From positions 36,320,665 through 36,384,664 of the forward strand of contig NC_053112.1 in NCBI RefSeq assembly GCF_010015445.1: 64,000 nt of DNA, in the 5' to 3' direction. The translations under genes and the position numbers were made by a program. The notes beneath the pieces are model-generated. The model searched no databases. It was not told where the DNA came from and saw only the letters and a list, made by a program, of their open reading frames with translations. Below, in pieces: positions 21,831-64,000 of this stretch (positions are counted from its first letter, which is position 1; every line of letters starts with the position of its first letter). The DNA comes from Perca fluviatilis. Its lineage: Eukaryota; Chordata; Actinopteri; Perciformes; Percidae.

Positions 21831-22320
21831 GCTATGCAGTTTTGGCCATTTCGTCGCAGGTTTCTCTTTAGAGCTCCCCCTACAGCTTCAGAATAGATAT
21901 TGGGCAGCTCCTATGTTTACTCGTGTCTGAGTCCTTGCTCGGTCAGTCTGCCGTTTCCTCTTTCTCTGTTCCTCCGACAATGCTTTCCTAGCTTTCTGCT
22001 TGTTCTTAGCCGGCGTAGCCGTGACGATAGTGTGAAAAACTCCATCGCTACCTTGTTAACAGGTTCCTGGATGGGGGTGTGCATGTGCGCAGTGCCGTGA
22101 AGCAATTCGTTACATCGCGAGACCTGATGTCACGCGATACTTCCTGACGCTGAGGCCGGCGGCTCGCCAGCCAGAAGTTGCAAGGGCAGTTTTTCCGCTC
22201 ACAGGCGCTAAGGGGGGAAGCGAGACGACCACCATTCAACCCGAAAAAAGTCATATAACCATTCCAATGACCCCGAAGCTGTTCACTTAAGGTACATAAA
22301 GCTAAAAAAAACTGCATGGC
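21831..22320. mobile_element. TTAA-type MITE family A, copy 1
   Basis: TTAAAGGGGCGCTATGCAG at the left. A central 200 bp is nearly identical to 51780-52015, in the same orientation. The right end is eroded after AAAAAAACTGCATGGC. Confidence 0.8.
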
Positions 22321-22826
22321 AGAGAAACTACACACAAATTTTTTTTTTTTTAATATTACGGGTTTATTTTGCACTGTACAAGTAATCACATTTCTTTGTG
22401 GCATATGATGTTAACACAGGAGATTTTTATCAACAGACACATGCATTTGCTGCTCCCCTTTGTTGTCAAGAGTTGGATGGGAAAATCAATGCCACTCGAG
22501 GCTGTGTGCTAAATATTAGGCTAGAGCCGGGGGTGGGGGCTTTTTATTTTTTTTAAATATGCTGGGAGAGAGGGTTCAGTCATGAGAGTGTAATAATTAC
22601 CCTTTATTTCTAAATTACTAATAACTGACTATCTTATCACCATGGATACTCTACAATGACAGTCTCCTTTTAGATGGAGCTGAAATCAGACGCTCTAAAT
22701 GAGCATATCAAAACACCTCCGTTACAAATCCTTATCACCCACATCTGTGGTGGAGTGCTTTGAATCATCACTGGATGAGGGTTCAGCACAGTGACTTTTT
22801 GGTCACGATGTCTCAGATCACAATGT

Positions 22827-23186
22827 TTAAAAAGGTGCTCTAAAGCGATGTCACACGGTTTTTTAGGCTACAGCATTTTTTGTCACATACAGCAAACATC
22901 TCCTCACTATCCGCGAGCTGCCTGTCCCCTGAACACACTGTAAAAAAAAAACGCAGTCTCTGTAGACAGCCTAGGGTTCACAAACGGCAACAAATTGTGC
23001 CAACCTGCACCACAAAAACATAACAAACAGACTTCCAGCGTGGGGTAGTGCGCGGAAGCATGGAAGGGAGGGACAGGGGACGGGATGAGGAAGAGGGAGG
23101 GGTGAGCTAGCCTTGTTTTGTTTGAAATTACTTTGAACATCAACAAGAAGTGCTGTCACCCAAGATCGCTTATAGAGCACCTTTAA
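22827..23186. mobile_element. TTAA-type MITE family B, copy 1
   Basis: Ends TTAAAAAGGTGCTCTA and TAGAGCACCTTTAA. The interior matches 45961-46400, including CAGCAAACATCTCCTCACTA and GCCTGTCCCCTGAACACACT. Confidence 0.8.
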
Positions 23187-23374
23187 GATATACCCAGAAT
23201 ATTTGAAATAGTGACAAATATTTATCAAGTATCCTGAAAACTTCCAGTCTTCTTTTCTGTGTTTGAGACTGCTTAGGGAAATATTTCAAAAGTGAAAAGT
23301 CTCCCAGGTCTCATAGTGTTGATTTTGCCCACAGTAGGCAGCTACTTCAGTGAAAAGGCTCTATAAACAAGTGT

Positions 23375-23560
23375 ATGCTACATTTACTCAAGTACTGGAC
23401 AAATTTGAGGTACTTGTACTTCCATTTTCTGCTACTTTATACTCCAAGACAAATATTCTGCTTTTTACTCCACTACATTTACTCGATAACACGAATTTGG
23501 CTACTAGTTAGGCTACTTTGCAGATTCTGATTAATAATACTAAATATAGGCTAGTCAAAT
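23375..23560. repeat. CAGTGGTGGAA-family hAT fragment
   Basis: TTTACTCAAGTACTGGAC, GAGGTACTTGTACTTCC and GCTACTTTGCAGATTCTG match the repeat at 12112-12549 and other copies. It is a truncated fragment. Confidence 0.55.
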
Positions 23561-24353
23561 AAATTGTGATGCCATATTTCTGTTATTATTATTATTTTTT
23601 TTTTTACTTTGATTCACAAGCTACCCAGCAGATTTCTAACCATAAATCCATCCTCTACAACTGCAGTTCTCACCAACCGTCAAGTAGCAGTGGGTGTTGC
23701 CCACCCTTCTGCCTCTGCCTCAGGGGGGCAGTACGGAGCCCATTACGGTCAGGCGCAACACAAATGAGGCAACGTAGAAGCCAAACTAGAAAACTTATTT
23801 GGATAACTGACAGAAAGGTGAGATTTATACTTTATCAGAAGGGTTTTCATAAATGTATTTTCTATTTTACGAGAGAAAAGACTTCAAGGTTGAAGACTAA
23901 CTGGTTCTTTTGGGAAATGCATTAATGGCTTAAACCCATGGTTTCAACTGGTTTCCGCTGCCCTCAAGTGGCCGGAAAAAAGTTAGGGCAGGTTTAAGAT
24001 GTATTTTTTCAGCAAGTGAAATGTGTAGCCTACATTTCATGAATTCATGAAAAAAAATAGGCTGCATTAACTCACTAGCAGGTGGTCTCACCCCGAATGT
24101 CAGTCTAGGGCAGCTGCATCTAACAATTCATGTTTTATTAAATGGGTTTTCAATTAAGTTTATTTTTTGTAATTCATAAGTTTAACAATATGACAAATGC
24201 CTGTATTTATCAGAGCACATATCGTTCTAATGTTAGCCTACAATTTTTCCTTTTAATATAGGCTACTTGTTTTGGGATCCTTACTTACTTCTGCACATGT
24301 ATTTGCCCAGATATTTGCTACATTTGGTTTGCATGTGCGTTTCCTACCTCTAA

Positions 24354-24425
24354 ACTGTGTCTTGTACTGCTGCAAAGCCAATTTCACTTCTGGAGATCGA
24401 TAAGGCCTTATCTTATCTTATTTAT
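24354..24425. repeat. LINE 3' tail remnant with (TATCT)n
   Basis: TGGAGATCGATAAGGCCTTA followed by TCTTATCTTATTTATC resembles the AATAAAG-type tail plus short tandem repeat found at the 3' end of fish LINEs. Confidence 0.4.
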
Positions 24426-24953
24426 CGTATCAATGAAGATTATATTTTTTCAGGACGTAGCCTAAAAGATGCTCCACATTTGTAAATTTATCAGAGGAAA
24501 AGAAAAAGGAAAAAGAGAGATAAAGTGATATTGATAGTGATTATTTTCTCGAAACCACAGTCAAATAAAAGGTAGGCTATTAAAGCCTAATTTACAATAT
24601 AGCCTACAGCCTATAAAACAGGGACATGCAAGTATTTGCTAAATTAATAGATTTGTCAAAACTGATACATTTCCATTCTATTAATCATCTTATCCTATTT
24701 AATTTCAGCCCACTACAGCAGCCTGGACATGCAAAAGTCAAATCCTGTTCTCACCTTCACCTCTGTTATGAGATGACCGAAACTGGTGAGAGGGATCCGC
24801 GTTTTAACAGGAGACGTCGGCATACCTGGAGGCAGTTTGAATGACAATGTTAGGTTACACTGTTTATCCTGCCTCACACATTCACGCCACAGTCTAATCT
24901 TCTTCTAAGACTTCATTTCAATGAACATGTAGAAGGTGAGGACTGGTTCTTAC

Positions 24954-25113
24954 TGCTCTGTTAGTTGGAGACAAACAAAACACGGACAGTAGGCTACTTA
25001 TATTTCCAAGTGGAGATTGTGTTCCGGGAGCTCTGACGTAAAGTTTACACGGTGTCCAATCAATGTGTTTCTCTGCGTTGTGCTGACCAATAGGACGTGG
25101 TCTGGTGGGCGGG
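24954..25113 (-). promoter_or_regulatory. Candidate minus-strand core promoter
   Basis: Within 160 bp on the minus strand: a GC box (CCCGCCC, 25107-25113), two inverted CCAAT boxes (25087-25091 and 25056-25060), a CRE-like TTACGTCA (25041-25034), TATAAG (25002-24997) and a GTAAGA donor at 24953. The order and spacing resemble a housekeeping promoter. It points towards the atp5mk-like exons 7 kb away, but no exon links them. Confidence 0.35.
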
Positions 25114-25597
25114 CCTTGCAGCTGGTTACACAAACCGCAGCTCTACATGTCATTCCTGTACTCAGCCACAAGAGGGCGCAATATTAAAGTTAATAAAACA
25201 AGCTATATGTCTTTCTGATCTGCGCACACTTTGAGTCAAATATTTAAGCAAATTACTTTTTTATACAGTAACGCTTTGTTTTATGAGTACCCTGAGTTCC
25301 TACTCATTTTCTGGAAATGTTTGTAATTGTTTTATAGAGAGCAGCATCTTAACTGTTCATTGGAAACGATCATCATTTGTAGTAGCTTTATTACTGTCAT
25401 TGTGATAACCTGTAATTTACACCAACACTGGAAACGTCGTATTTTCGTGTGTCGAAGTAGGCTACGTGTTAACATTGATTCTTTTTAAATGACTGTAATG
25501 GTGGAAGTAACTAAACACATTGACTCAAGTATTAAAGTACAATTTTAAGGTAGCCTACTTTTACTTTACTTGAGTATTTCCATTTTATACTATAAGT

Positions 25598-26048
25598 CAG
25601 AGATATTCAACAGGGGGTCCGTGACCCATAGGGGGTCCTCAGAGTAAGTGCAGGGGGGCCGCCATATTGTGTCTAACATGTTTTTGAAAGTTTCTTTTTT
25701 CAAAATTCAAATATGTCTGAAATTATACAATAATATGAATCCAACCTATTATTAGGAAAGATAATTTGGCCTATTTGTGAAAAGAAAACCATTTCATTTA
25801 CACATTGAAGATAAGCTTAATATAGGTAGCCATACAGTTAGGCTTAAGAATTTACTGTGCCTTCCACATATATGTTTAACATTAAAACATGATGTATAAA
25901 TAATATATATCTATTCATTTTCATCCATCCGGCCCAGTTTAACATGCAACTCAATTTTATACAATATATGTACAGTAGTAGGGGGTCCCTACTCCGTCTC
26001 TCTTTCAGCTAAGGGGTACTTGGCCTAAAAAACAAACAAAGACCCCTG
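25598..26048. mobile_element. hAT-like MITE family C, copy 1
   Basis: CAGAG...ACCCCTG ends. The flanks CTATAAGT (25590-25597) and CTATAAAT (26049-26056) are 7 of 8 identical. The interior CAACAGGGGGTCCGTGACCC is shared with 46720-47648. Confidence 0.75.
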
Positions 26049-26302
26049 CTATAAATTATACTTCAACTCTACTACCATTCAGAGGAAAATATTGTACTTT
26101 TTGCTCCACTACATTTATTTAACTTTATGACTTATAATTACCAATGGTGGAATGTAACATTTACTCAAGTAGGCCTACAGTACTTACGTACAATTTTGAG
26201 GTACTTGTACTTTACTTGAGTATTTCCATTTAATGCTATTTTCTAATTCTACTCCACTACATATATTGTACTTTTTACTCCACAACATTTATTTTCCAGC
26301 TT

Positions 26303-26539
26303 TAGGCGTGCACGATTCAGAAAATGTCTCGATTCGATATCGATTTTTAGGCGCAAGATTCGATTCAAAATCGATTTTCGATTCAAAAACGATTCTCAAT
26401 TAAAAAAACGATTCACAGTATGTACATGTAGTTACTTTTCCCATGTGATTTCAGTAGACCTACAATAAATTAATCAATTTTGAATCGGTAAAGCGTGAAT
26501 TGCGATACAAATGTGATTCCATTTTTTTGCACACCCCTA
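26303..26539. mobile_element. TAGGCGTGCACGATT short repeat element
   Basis: The left end TAGGCGTGCACGATT and right end TTGCACACCCCTA are imperfect inverses. The interior has repeated ATTCGATTCAAAATCGATTT. No clear target duplication. Confidence 0.5.
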
Positions 26540-26663
26540 CTTTAGCTATTTGTAACTTTACAGATTAAGATTTTTTATACAAAGTATAAACCAACTGGGC
26601 CATTCTGCATAATGAGTACTTTTACTTTTGCTACTTTAATATATTTAGATGGTAATACTTTTG

Positions 26664-27419
26664 TAGGGGAGACCGGTGACATTTTTGACATTTCTGTCTG
26701 CATGTTGGAGCTCTTTTAAGCCAGTGCATTGAAAATGTGAAACAAACTAGTTACATGTGTCTACTATTAAATTGTGTAGCTGCTATCTCTGCAACCCTTA
26801 CAGAAAATGCATGGTTTACTCTCAAACACAAAGAGTAAGATGTGACAATTGACCATAGTCTGGGTTAGTTGTACCATACCCTGAGGTAAAATGTAACATT
26901 ATGATATACACTGGGGTGAAATGTAACATCATGAAAATAGGATTGTGACAAGAACTTGACATTGAAACTTTTATTCAACACCTAAATGACTTTTTAACAT
27001 AATATTTGTGAGTGTACGTGTTGAGAGGCACCCGTCTTTCTTTTCCAAGATTGGAATTTAAAGAAAGACACATAAATACAAGGTAGGGGGAGGTTGTAAC
27101 ATTTTGTATCCCGGACTCTTAATATCTAATAGATATCCATATAGACACACACTAAACAAGATTTAGGTTTGTTGAGTTTAACTACAAAGATGGCAAGGCT
27201 ATCACAAAAATAAATTAGGTTAAAAAAAATACTTTCCTACCTAAAAGCTCGTTTTTCTTTTTAATATGTGCAGTGTCTGTCACAAGGTGCTGCTTCTTCA
27301 CATGTGGAATAAGGACTAAGCAGAGCACGTTTAGATTGAATCAAGACGTGTTCCTCCTGACTGGAGAAATTGGATGTGTTACAACTGACCCGTGTTACAA
27401 CCATCCCCGGTCTCCCCTA
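26664..27419. mobile_element. Transposon with 13-bp perfect inverted repeats
   Basis: TAGGGGAGACCGG at the left and CCGGTCTCCCCTA at the right. 756 bp, non-coding, inserted in an ACTTTTACT-rich repeat. The target duplication is unclear. Confidence 0.7.
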
Positions 27420-27701
27420 CTTTTACTGAAATAATAGTTTGAATGCATAACTTTTACTTGTAACAGGATATTTTCACACTGTAGTATTGTTACAACATTA
27501 ATAAACCTTTAAAAAAAAGCCTATTTGAGATGGATTTAAAGTTGGCATTACAATTTTATATTGCTTTCACTGACACGGACCAGTCACCTGTCAACCAATC
27601 CCTGTGGACACAGTTGTAAGGAATTTCACTCATGAAATATGATGTCATACATATATCACCGGGCTCAACCTGTCTCTTTTCTTAGTTTAGCAGTTCTCTT
27701 T

Positions 27702-28278
27702 GTAGCCTGGCTCTGCCCTCCTACGTACTTCCGGTCCAATCAGCGAACAGAGGGAGTGGCTGAGAACGATGACGTTGAGGTCGTACGCTAGTTTGAGTTG
27801 AGAGCGAAGCCATTCGGTCCGTTTTGGCAACGCTGCCGAATATCCAGAAGTTAAAGCCCGAGCAAGAACAATCTTTGCTGAGTTGTGTTGGTGGCCATGA
27901 TGTTGTGGCCCTCCTCCTCACGGGGTTCGGGAAAAGTTGGGTTTTCCAGCTCGCTCCGTTAGTGGTGAAGGAGTCGGCTAAGGCGAACGCTAGCGATGCC
28001 AAGGCGATGCTAAGGCGAACGCTAGCGATGCTGGCGAACGCTAATGATGCTGGCGAACGCTAACGATGCTAAGGCGAACGCTAGCAATGCTAAGCCGACG
28101 TCACGACCAAACATTAGCGATTGGTTACGGCAGATCCAGAGTGGCTCTGGGCAGATCCAATAGCTTTAAACTTCAACAGAGTACCCGCCTTCAAGGAAGT
28201 TAACACTTGTCAATGGAGAGTGGCCAGACTCTCTGTACAAATGAAATGTACGAGAGTCTAGTAGGTAGGACCGGGCTA
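27702..28278 (+). mobile_element. Non-autonomous transposon carrying a RecQ-helicase-like fragment
   Basis: Flanked by perfect TTCTCTTT duplications (27694-27701 and 28279-28286). The ends GTAGCCTGGCTCTGCC and GGTAGGACCGGGCTA are imperfect inverses. From 27824 an open frame reads NIQKLKPEQEQSLLSCVGG, then DVVALLLTGFGKSWVFQLAP and LVVKES, matching motifs 0 and I (Walker A) of RecQ-type helicases. It then runs into a tandem repeat and ends, so it is a fragment, not an enzyme. Confidence 0.7.
27975..28098. repeat. Minisatellite of GGCGAACGCTAGCGATGCTA units
   Basis: About five to six imperfect units of 18-24 bp inside the helicase-like element. In frame they give an Ala/Asn/Ser-rich run. Confidence 0.8.
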
Positions 28279-28286
28279 TTCTCTTT

Positions 28287-28839
28287 ATACCTTACTAAAA
28301 GTTTCTCTCAGCAGCTTTGTGAAAAAGAGGAAACTCTTAGCTTGAAACTTTTAGTTCTAAAAGTGTAAAGATAAGATCTAAACTGGAAGATTCTGCTTTG
28401 TTACATGCAGCAGAAAGCTCATTTCCATTACTTTAACTAAGGAGGTTTTTCCCAAAGTTACAAACCGGCGAGCACATGAAGACTTGCAAAGTCTTTTCTT
28501 CTGCCACCACAGGCCATGTTCACTGCTGCACTGCACCGTCACCTCTTCAGTTGGCAGCGATAAAGAGAAAGTGTGTAGTCACAGAAAAATTGTGTGAGTG
28601 TGACTGAGACTGAATTTGGGATCATGTTCAGAACGACAACCTGGACAGGTCTTCACAGAGTTTCCCTTCCAGCTACACCCTGTAAATGCAACCCTTGAAT
28701 TTCTGCAGCCTAACATACTCATGGTTTGAAAAGATAAACAAGGTTGTAAGTAACCTTTCTCAGGGTCATTTCTAGATCACCTTTACCACTGTTGAGATTA
28801 ATTATTTATCTAGTATTTCACCTTATTTCTGTAAAGCAT
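28287..28839. other. Intergenic, nothing recognised
   Basis: No coding or repeat signature that I could assign. Confidence 0.4.
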
Positions 28840-29729
28840 CTCTCTTGGTTAGCAAAGAGCATTCACCTGAATCTTTTATTTCTTTCTATGAACTCCTTCA
28901 TTTTCTCAACAAATGGGAAATTAAATTCTTCAGAAAAATGCCAAACGGCTACAGATACCTTGCATTAACACTTGTAAAATATCAGAAAAGTAGTAAAATA
29001 CATTTGAAAAAATCTGGAAGAAATATTATAATTTACAATTTATAATTATAATCTACAGGATACCTCCAAAAGCCCTGATCACCAATTAATACATTTTAAA
29101 TTTATGAACAGAATGTATCTTACTCCAAGAAAACGTCATGCTATAAAAATCATCCCATCTCCTAATTATGTAACTATGTACACTTGATGTCTCAGAGTTA
29201 CTTATACATATGTTTTGGGAGTGTCCCAAAATGTTATGTGTTTGCCTTTTGGAGACATATAGTCCCACTTCTAGTGATCTGCTTGGAGTTAAAATGCCAC
29301 TGTCACCGACCTAGCTTTTACTTAATGATGACTCTGCCTTAGTATTGTCTCTATAGCAGAAGCGTATGCTATGGGCTGGTCTCACTGCAGCAAAGAAAAT
29401 GTTGGCTTTGCAATGGCAAACGCCTCACACATTGTCGTGGCAGCAGTGGGCCAACTCTTTTCTAGACATAGTTATGATGGAGAGATCTGTGGCTCGGGTA
29501 CATGGAGCTAGTCAGAAAACTTAAAGAAAGAATGCAGCATAAAAGTATTTGACTATTTTTTTTTATCATGTCGGGTATTATACCTGTACGTTTGTAGCCT
29601 ATTGTTTCCTTTTTGTTTCTTGGGGAGGTCGAGATATCAGGGACAGGGGTCACCATGGGATGGGGGGAGGTTGGGGATGTTTGTTCTGTATTTGTGAGGT
29701 ATAAGGTGTTGTGATTTAAAAAAAAAAAA
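28840..29729 (+). mobile_element. Degraded L1-like LINE 3' end with poly(A)
   Basis: Frame-shifted translation recovers LIHFKFMNRMYLTPRKRHAI near 29086-29145 and KKMLALQWQTPHTLSWQQW near 29394-29450, typical of the C-terminus of L1-type ORF2. An A-rich tail lies at about 29718-29729. Multiple stops mean it is inactive. Confidence 0.6.
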
Positions 29730-29751
29730 GTCTAAACCTGTACTATTATTG

Positions 29752-30600
29752 CAGTGTTTCCTCTAGTTTATCAGTCCCTCCAGAAAAACGCGATTATGCG
29801 ATTGCGTAATCATTGCATAATCAGCCAAAGTCTGCATATTTATGCGGGGGGGCGTATTTTTTTCAAATACGCCGCACTTTCGCCGCATAAATTGCTGATT
29901 TCCGCGCAAAATATGCGGGGCTTGCATGATTTCATAATCCCCACATTTTCGTTGCAAAAAAGTCACATATATCTTAGCAGAAAGTTGAAAAATGTTACGT
30001 TTACTTCACACAAAGGCAGCCATTTTCCCCTGTTGCCATGGGAACGTTATGAAGTGACGTAATTACGCGACGTAATTACGCAACGTGAACATCATCGAAA
30101 GGCAGGGTGTTTTTTCTCTTTTTCATCAAACCGCAGTTTTTGCAAGTTCCCGCAATTTTTGCAAGTTCCCGCAATTTCATCACATAAAATTGCATAAATA
30201 TCCCGCATATTCCTTCCACTTTTTAAGAAAACGTGCCGCATAATCAAGGATTTTTGCCCGGAACAATCACAAAAAAACTATTCTGGAAGGACTGGTTTAT
30301 TGTCAAAATGTTCGCTTTCTTACGAGTTGACTATTAAACAAACAACTCCACCAAAAACGTCACCGCGGTGGGTCCGTGTAGACCGGTTGTAGATGTTAAG
30401 TGCCCCATAGTTCCTCAAAAAATACAATTCAATCACATGAAAATGTGCCTCATTGTGTGTGAATAGAGGTGAATAAATGTATTTGTTTGTGTTACAGCGT
30501 AGTGTCAATTCAGTTTCATACGTAAAACATTTTGCAGAGGGACGTGGGGGAGGGACAGACCTGCCCTCACTGCTAAAAAAAAATCCTAAAGGAAACACTG
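29752..30600. mobile_element. Nested DNA-transposon remnants
   Basis: Outer inverted ends CAGTGTTTCCT (29752) and AGGAAACACTG (30590-30600). An inner pair CAGTCCCTCCAGAA (about 29772) and TTCTGGAAGGACTG (about 30281-30294) delimits a second element rich in GCGATTATGCG-like motifs. No intact frame. Confidence 0.6.
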
Positions 30601-32439
30601 TATTGGAAATTTACCTGTTCATTATCGATAAAAAAAAATTATCTAAAAAATATCAGTAAAATATAAGTAGCCTAACATTATCAGAAAAAAAGTGTAACAA
30701 AAAATCTTTATTTGGATATCTGATAATACTACTACAATTTCTGAAAAAAAAGAATTAGATAGGTAGATTATATTTTAATCTAAAAAAGATAGGTCAGAAA
30801 TACAAACAAATTTAAAGTGTTTTGTCCCTTTAATGAAACATAAGTGTAGCCTATTTCTAAAAATGTATCAAAGAGGCAAAAATGGCAGAATCACATTGCA
30901 TAGAGGCAGGTAGGATGGGAAGATGTAGGGACCAATTTAGCAGGTTAATCTGGCCATGTAGGCCTATACAAGGTTGGATTACCAACCGGGCAAAATTGGC
31001 AACTGCTCCAGGCCAAAAGTCCATAAATCTGCAAGTCAATCAGTTTTGGTGACTTTATTAATTGTAGGTGTGTTAAGGAATTTGCCCCACTTAACATAAA
31101 ATATGTATAATATCATGCCTAAGTAATGTTGTAGCCCTGTCTTGCTGTGCTTGGTGGCCGACCCCGAGACCTCCGCAGTTGTATCAAGACAAATCAGAGT
31201 GGTCTTGAGATAATTAACAAGTGTATTTTATCTCATTCTCAAGTATTTTTTTTTGACTTTTTTTGAGGGGGGGGGGGATTTGTACTAAAAAGACTATAAC
31301 TTCAGAAGAGGCCCAATTTCAGTAAAGCCTCATATCAACTTGTGTATTTTTGTGCAGAATGAGGGCTGTGGCTTCTGTCCCCCATCACATTGGACGTGCA
31401 TTAGAAAGGGTTTACTTTATGGCCTGTATGAAAAAGAGGAATGATTGCAGCAACCAAATCCTGTTACAATGTTCATATAGGCACCTGATATGTGGTTTTG
31501 AGACAGTAAACTTATAATAATAAGAATATGCAACACAAAAGCAGAATATGACGTAAGGGGCTTCAAAGTCAGCCCAGCATTATTTTCTAATCTTGAGGCT
31601 TTGTTGTAAAGAGGGTCCTTGTATCAAAAGTTTTAAGACCTGCTGTTTCTAAGTTTTATGCTTACTTGTTGCATATTCCTAAATACATTTGTGGTTAATT
31701 GAAAATAGCACACAGAAAACCAGGGCCAAGTAAAAATTCCAGGTTAATGACACAATACCAACTACAAACTAAAAATGAAAACATTTAACAAGATAACATA
31801 ACTCATACATACCTCATACCTTAAATACACTCAGTGGTTTTGCTTTACAGTAACAGCTATTTAGTTCATCTGTTTTATTAAAAGGTCTTCCAATATGTCA
31901 TGAATTTAGGTGCTGGGGTGTCCCTGTTGATTACATTTAGGTTACGGAATGTGCCTTTAATGTCTCTGGAATGGTCATGTTATGCGTAGGAGGTTATGTG
32001 TGAATGACAGAAGCGAATATTCCAACCTGTTATGTTCAGGTCTAATGTGAGAAAGGGGCTTAAAAAAGGTGTTCATCATTTGTCACATGCCAAGCAATCA
32101 TACCAGCAATTTTTAGCTGCACAGATGCATTTAATGACATTCTTTTTGTTTTTTGGCATTACACATTTGATGGCGTAAGAAATCATGCGTTTGAGTTGGT
32201 GCATCAAACACTTTTACACCTTTAATTAAAGTTGTAGCTCTAAAAAAAAGAAACCACACTGACTTCCATTCTGCCTGTGTGTTGGGCCTACGTCCCAGTT
32301 AAATACATTTGTGATTTATCAAATTATTAAAACCAATTGAAGCTGAGGCTTTAGGGCCACTGTCAGGTCAGTGATCCAGCCTTGTGTGTGTGTGTCATAG
32401 TCATAATTCACAAGTACTGCACAATGTATGCAGTACTTG
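30601..32439. other. Intergenic upstream of prkcb, nothing recognised
   Basis: AT-rich. A G11 run sits near 31266. No gene, RNA or clearly bounded repeat was seen. Confidence 0.4.

Positions 32440-64000
<31,561 letters not shown>

Larger units (their letters stand above)
25494..27500. repeat. Patchwork of ACTTTTACT-rich hAT copies with three insertions
   Basis: Two head-to-tail copies of the repeat seen at 12112-12549 start at AATGGTGGAAGTAAC (about 25500) and AATGGTGGAATGTAAC (about 26143). They are interrupted by separate elements at 25598-26048, 26303-26539 and 26664-27419, after each of which the host repeat resumes. Confidence 0.65.

Noticed and set aside
23566..25133. Possible protein-coding exons among open frames at 23566-23925, 24626-24844 and 24918-25133
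   Set aside because: No recognisable protein, no paired splice sites, and overlap with repeats or promoter-like DNA.
27975..28098. Short regular repeats considered as a CRISPR-like array
   Set aside because: Units are contiguous without unique spacers and lie in a eukaryotic transposon; it is a minisatellite.
29086..29656. Independent small genes on either strand
   Set aside because: The sequence translates, with frameshifts, as the C-terminus of an L1-like LINE ending in poly(A).

Overview
The window is vertebrate nuclear DNA, most likely from a ray-finned (teleost) fish. The genes are split by GT-AG introns. The DNA between and inside them is packed with fish-type repeats: Tc1 remnants, hAT-like and TTAA-flanked miniature elements, L1- and L2-like LINE fragments, and very long (CA)n/(TG)n tracts. 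The exons give four genes of ordinary function. I found no new defence, toxin or biosynthetic system. The assignment to teleosts is inference from repeats and protein similarity.

Layout. (1) Positions 1-6330: the 5' end of caskin1 on the minus strand. Coding exon 1 is at 5479-5572, its CpG-rich promoter lies to the right, and 5.5 kb of intron 1 lies to the left with microsatellites and a 500-bp purine tract. (2) 6331-16540: socs1 on the minus strand, with three coding exons between 10203 and 12894. A probable non-coding first exon and a promoter carrying an interferon-response-type motif lie near 16.2-16.5 kb. (3) 17405-17858: the last two coding exons of a small ATP-synthase-associated protein resembling DAPIT/USMG5 (atp5mk-like), minus strand; its first coding exon was not found. 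(4) 17.9-32.4 kb: no recognised coding exon, mostly transposon-derived, with one candidate minus-strand promoter near 25.0 kb. (5) 32440-64000: prkcb (conventional protein kinase C beta) on the plus strand. Eleven exons run from the start codon to the window edge, and the gene continues beyond it. Intron 2 is about 25 kb and holds most of the transposons of the right half.

The PKC beta reading frame is intact across all ten splice junctions. It covers the pseudosubstrate, C1A, C1B and C2 domains, the hinge and the start of the kinase domain, to residue 423. SOCS1 is complete at 240 residues. The genes do not form a pathway. SOCS1 restrains JAK/STAT signalling, PKC beta is a calcium/diacylglycerol kinase, CASKIN1 is a neuronal scaffold and DAPIT is a mitochondrial accessory subunit.

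The most useful second-look items are the GAAANN-type motif upstream of socs1, a near-perfect 54-bp hairpin in its intron, pseudosubstrate changes in PKC beta, a three-level nested transposon at 55.2-57.9 kb, a RecQ-helicase-like fragment inside a short transposon, and near-identical direct repeats on both sides of prkcb exons 1-2.
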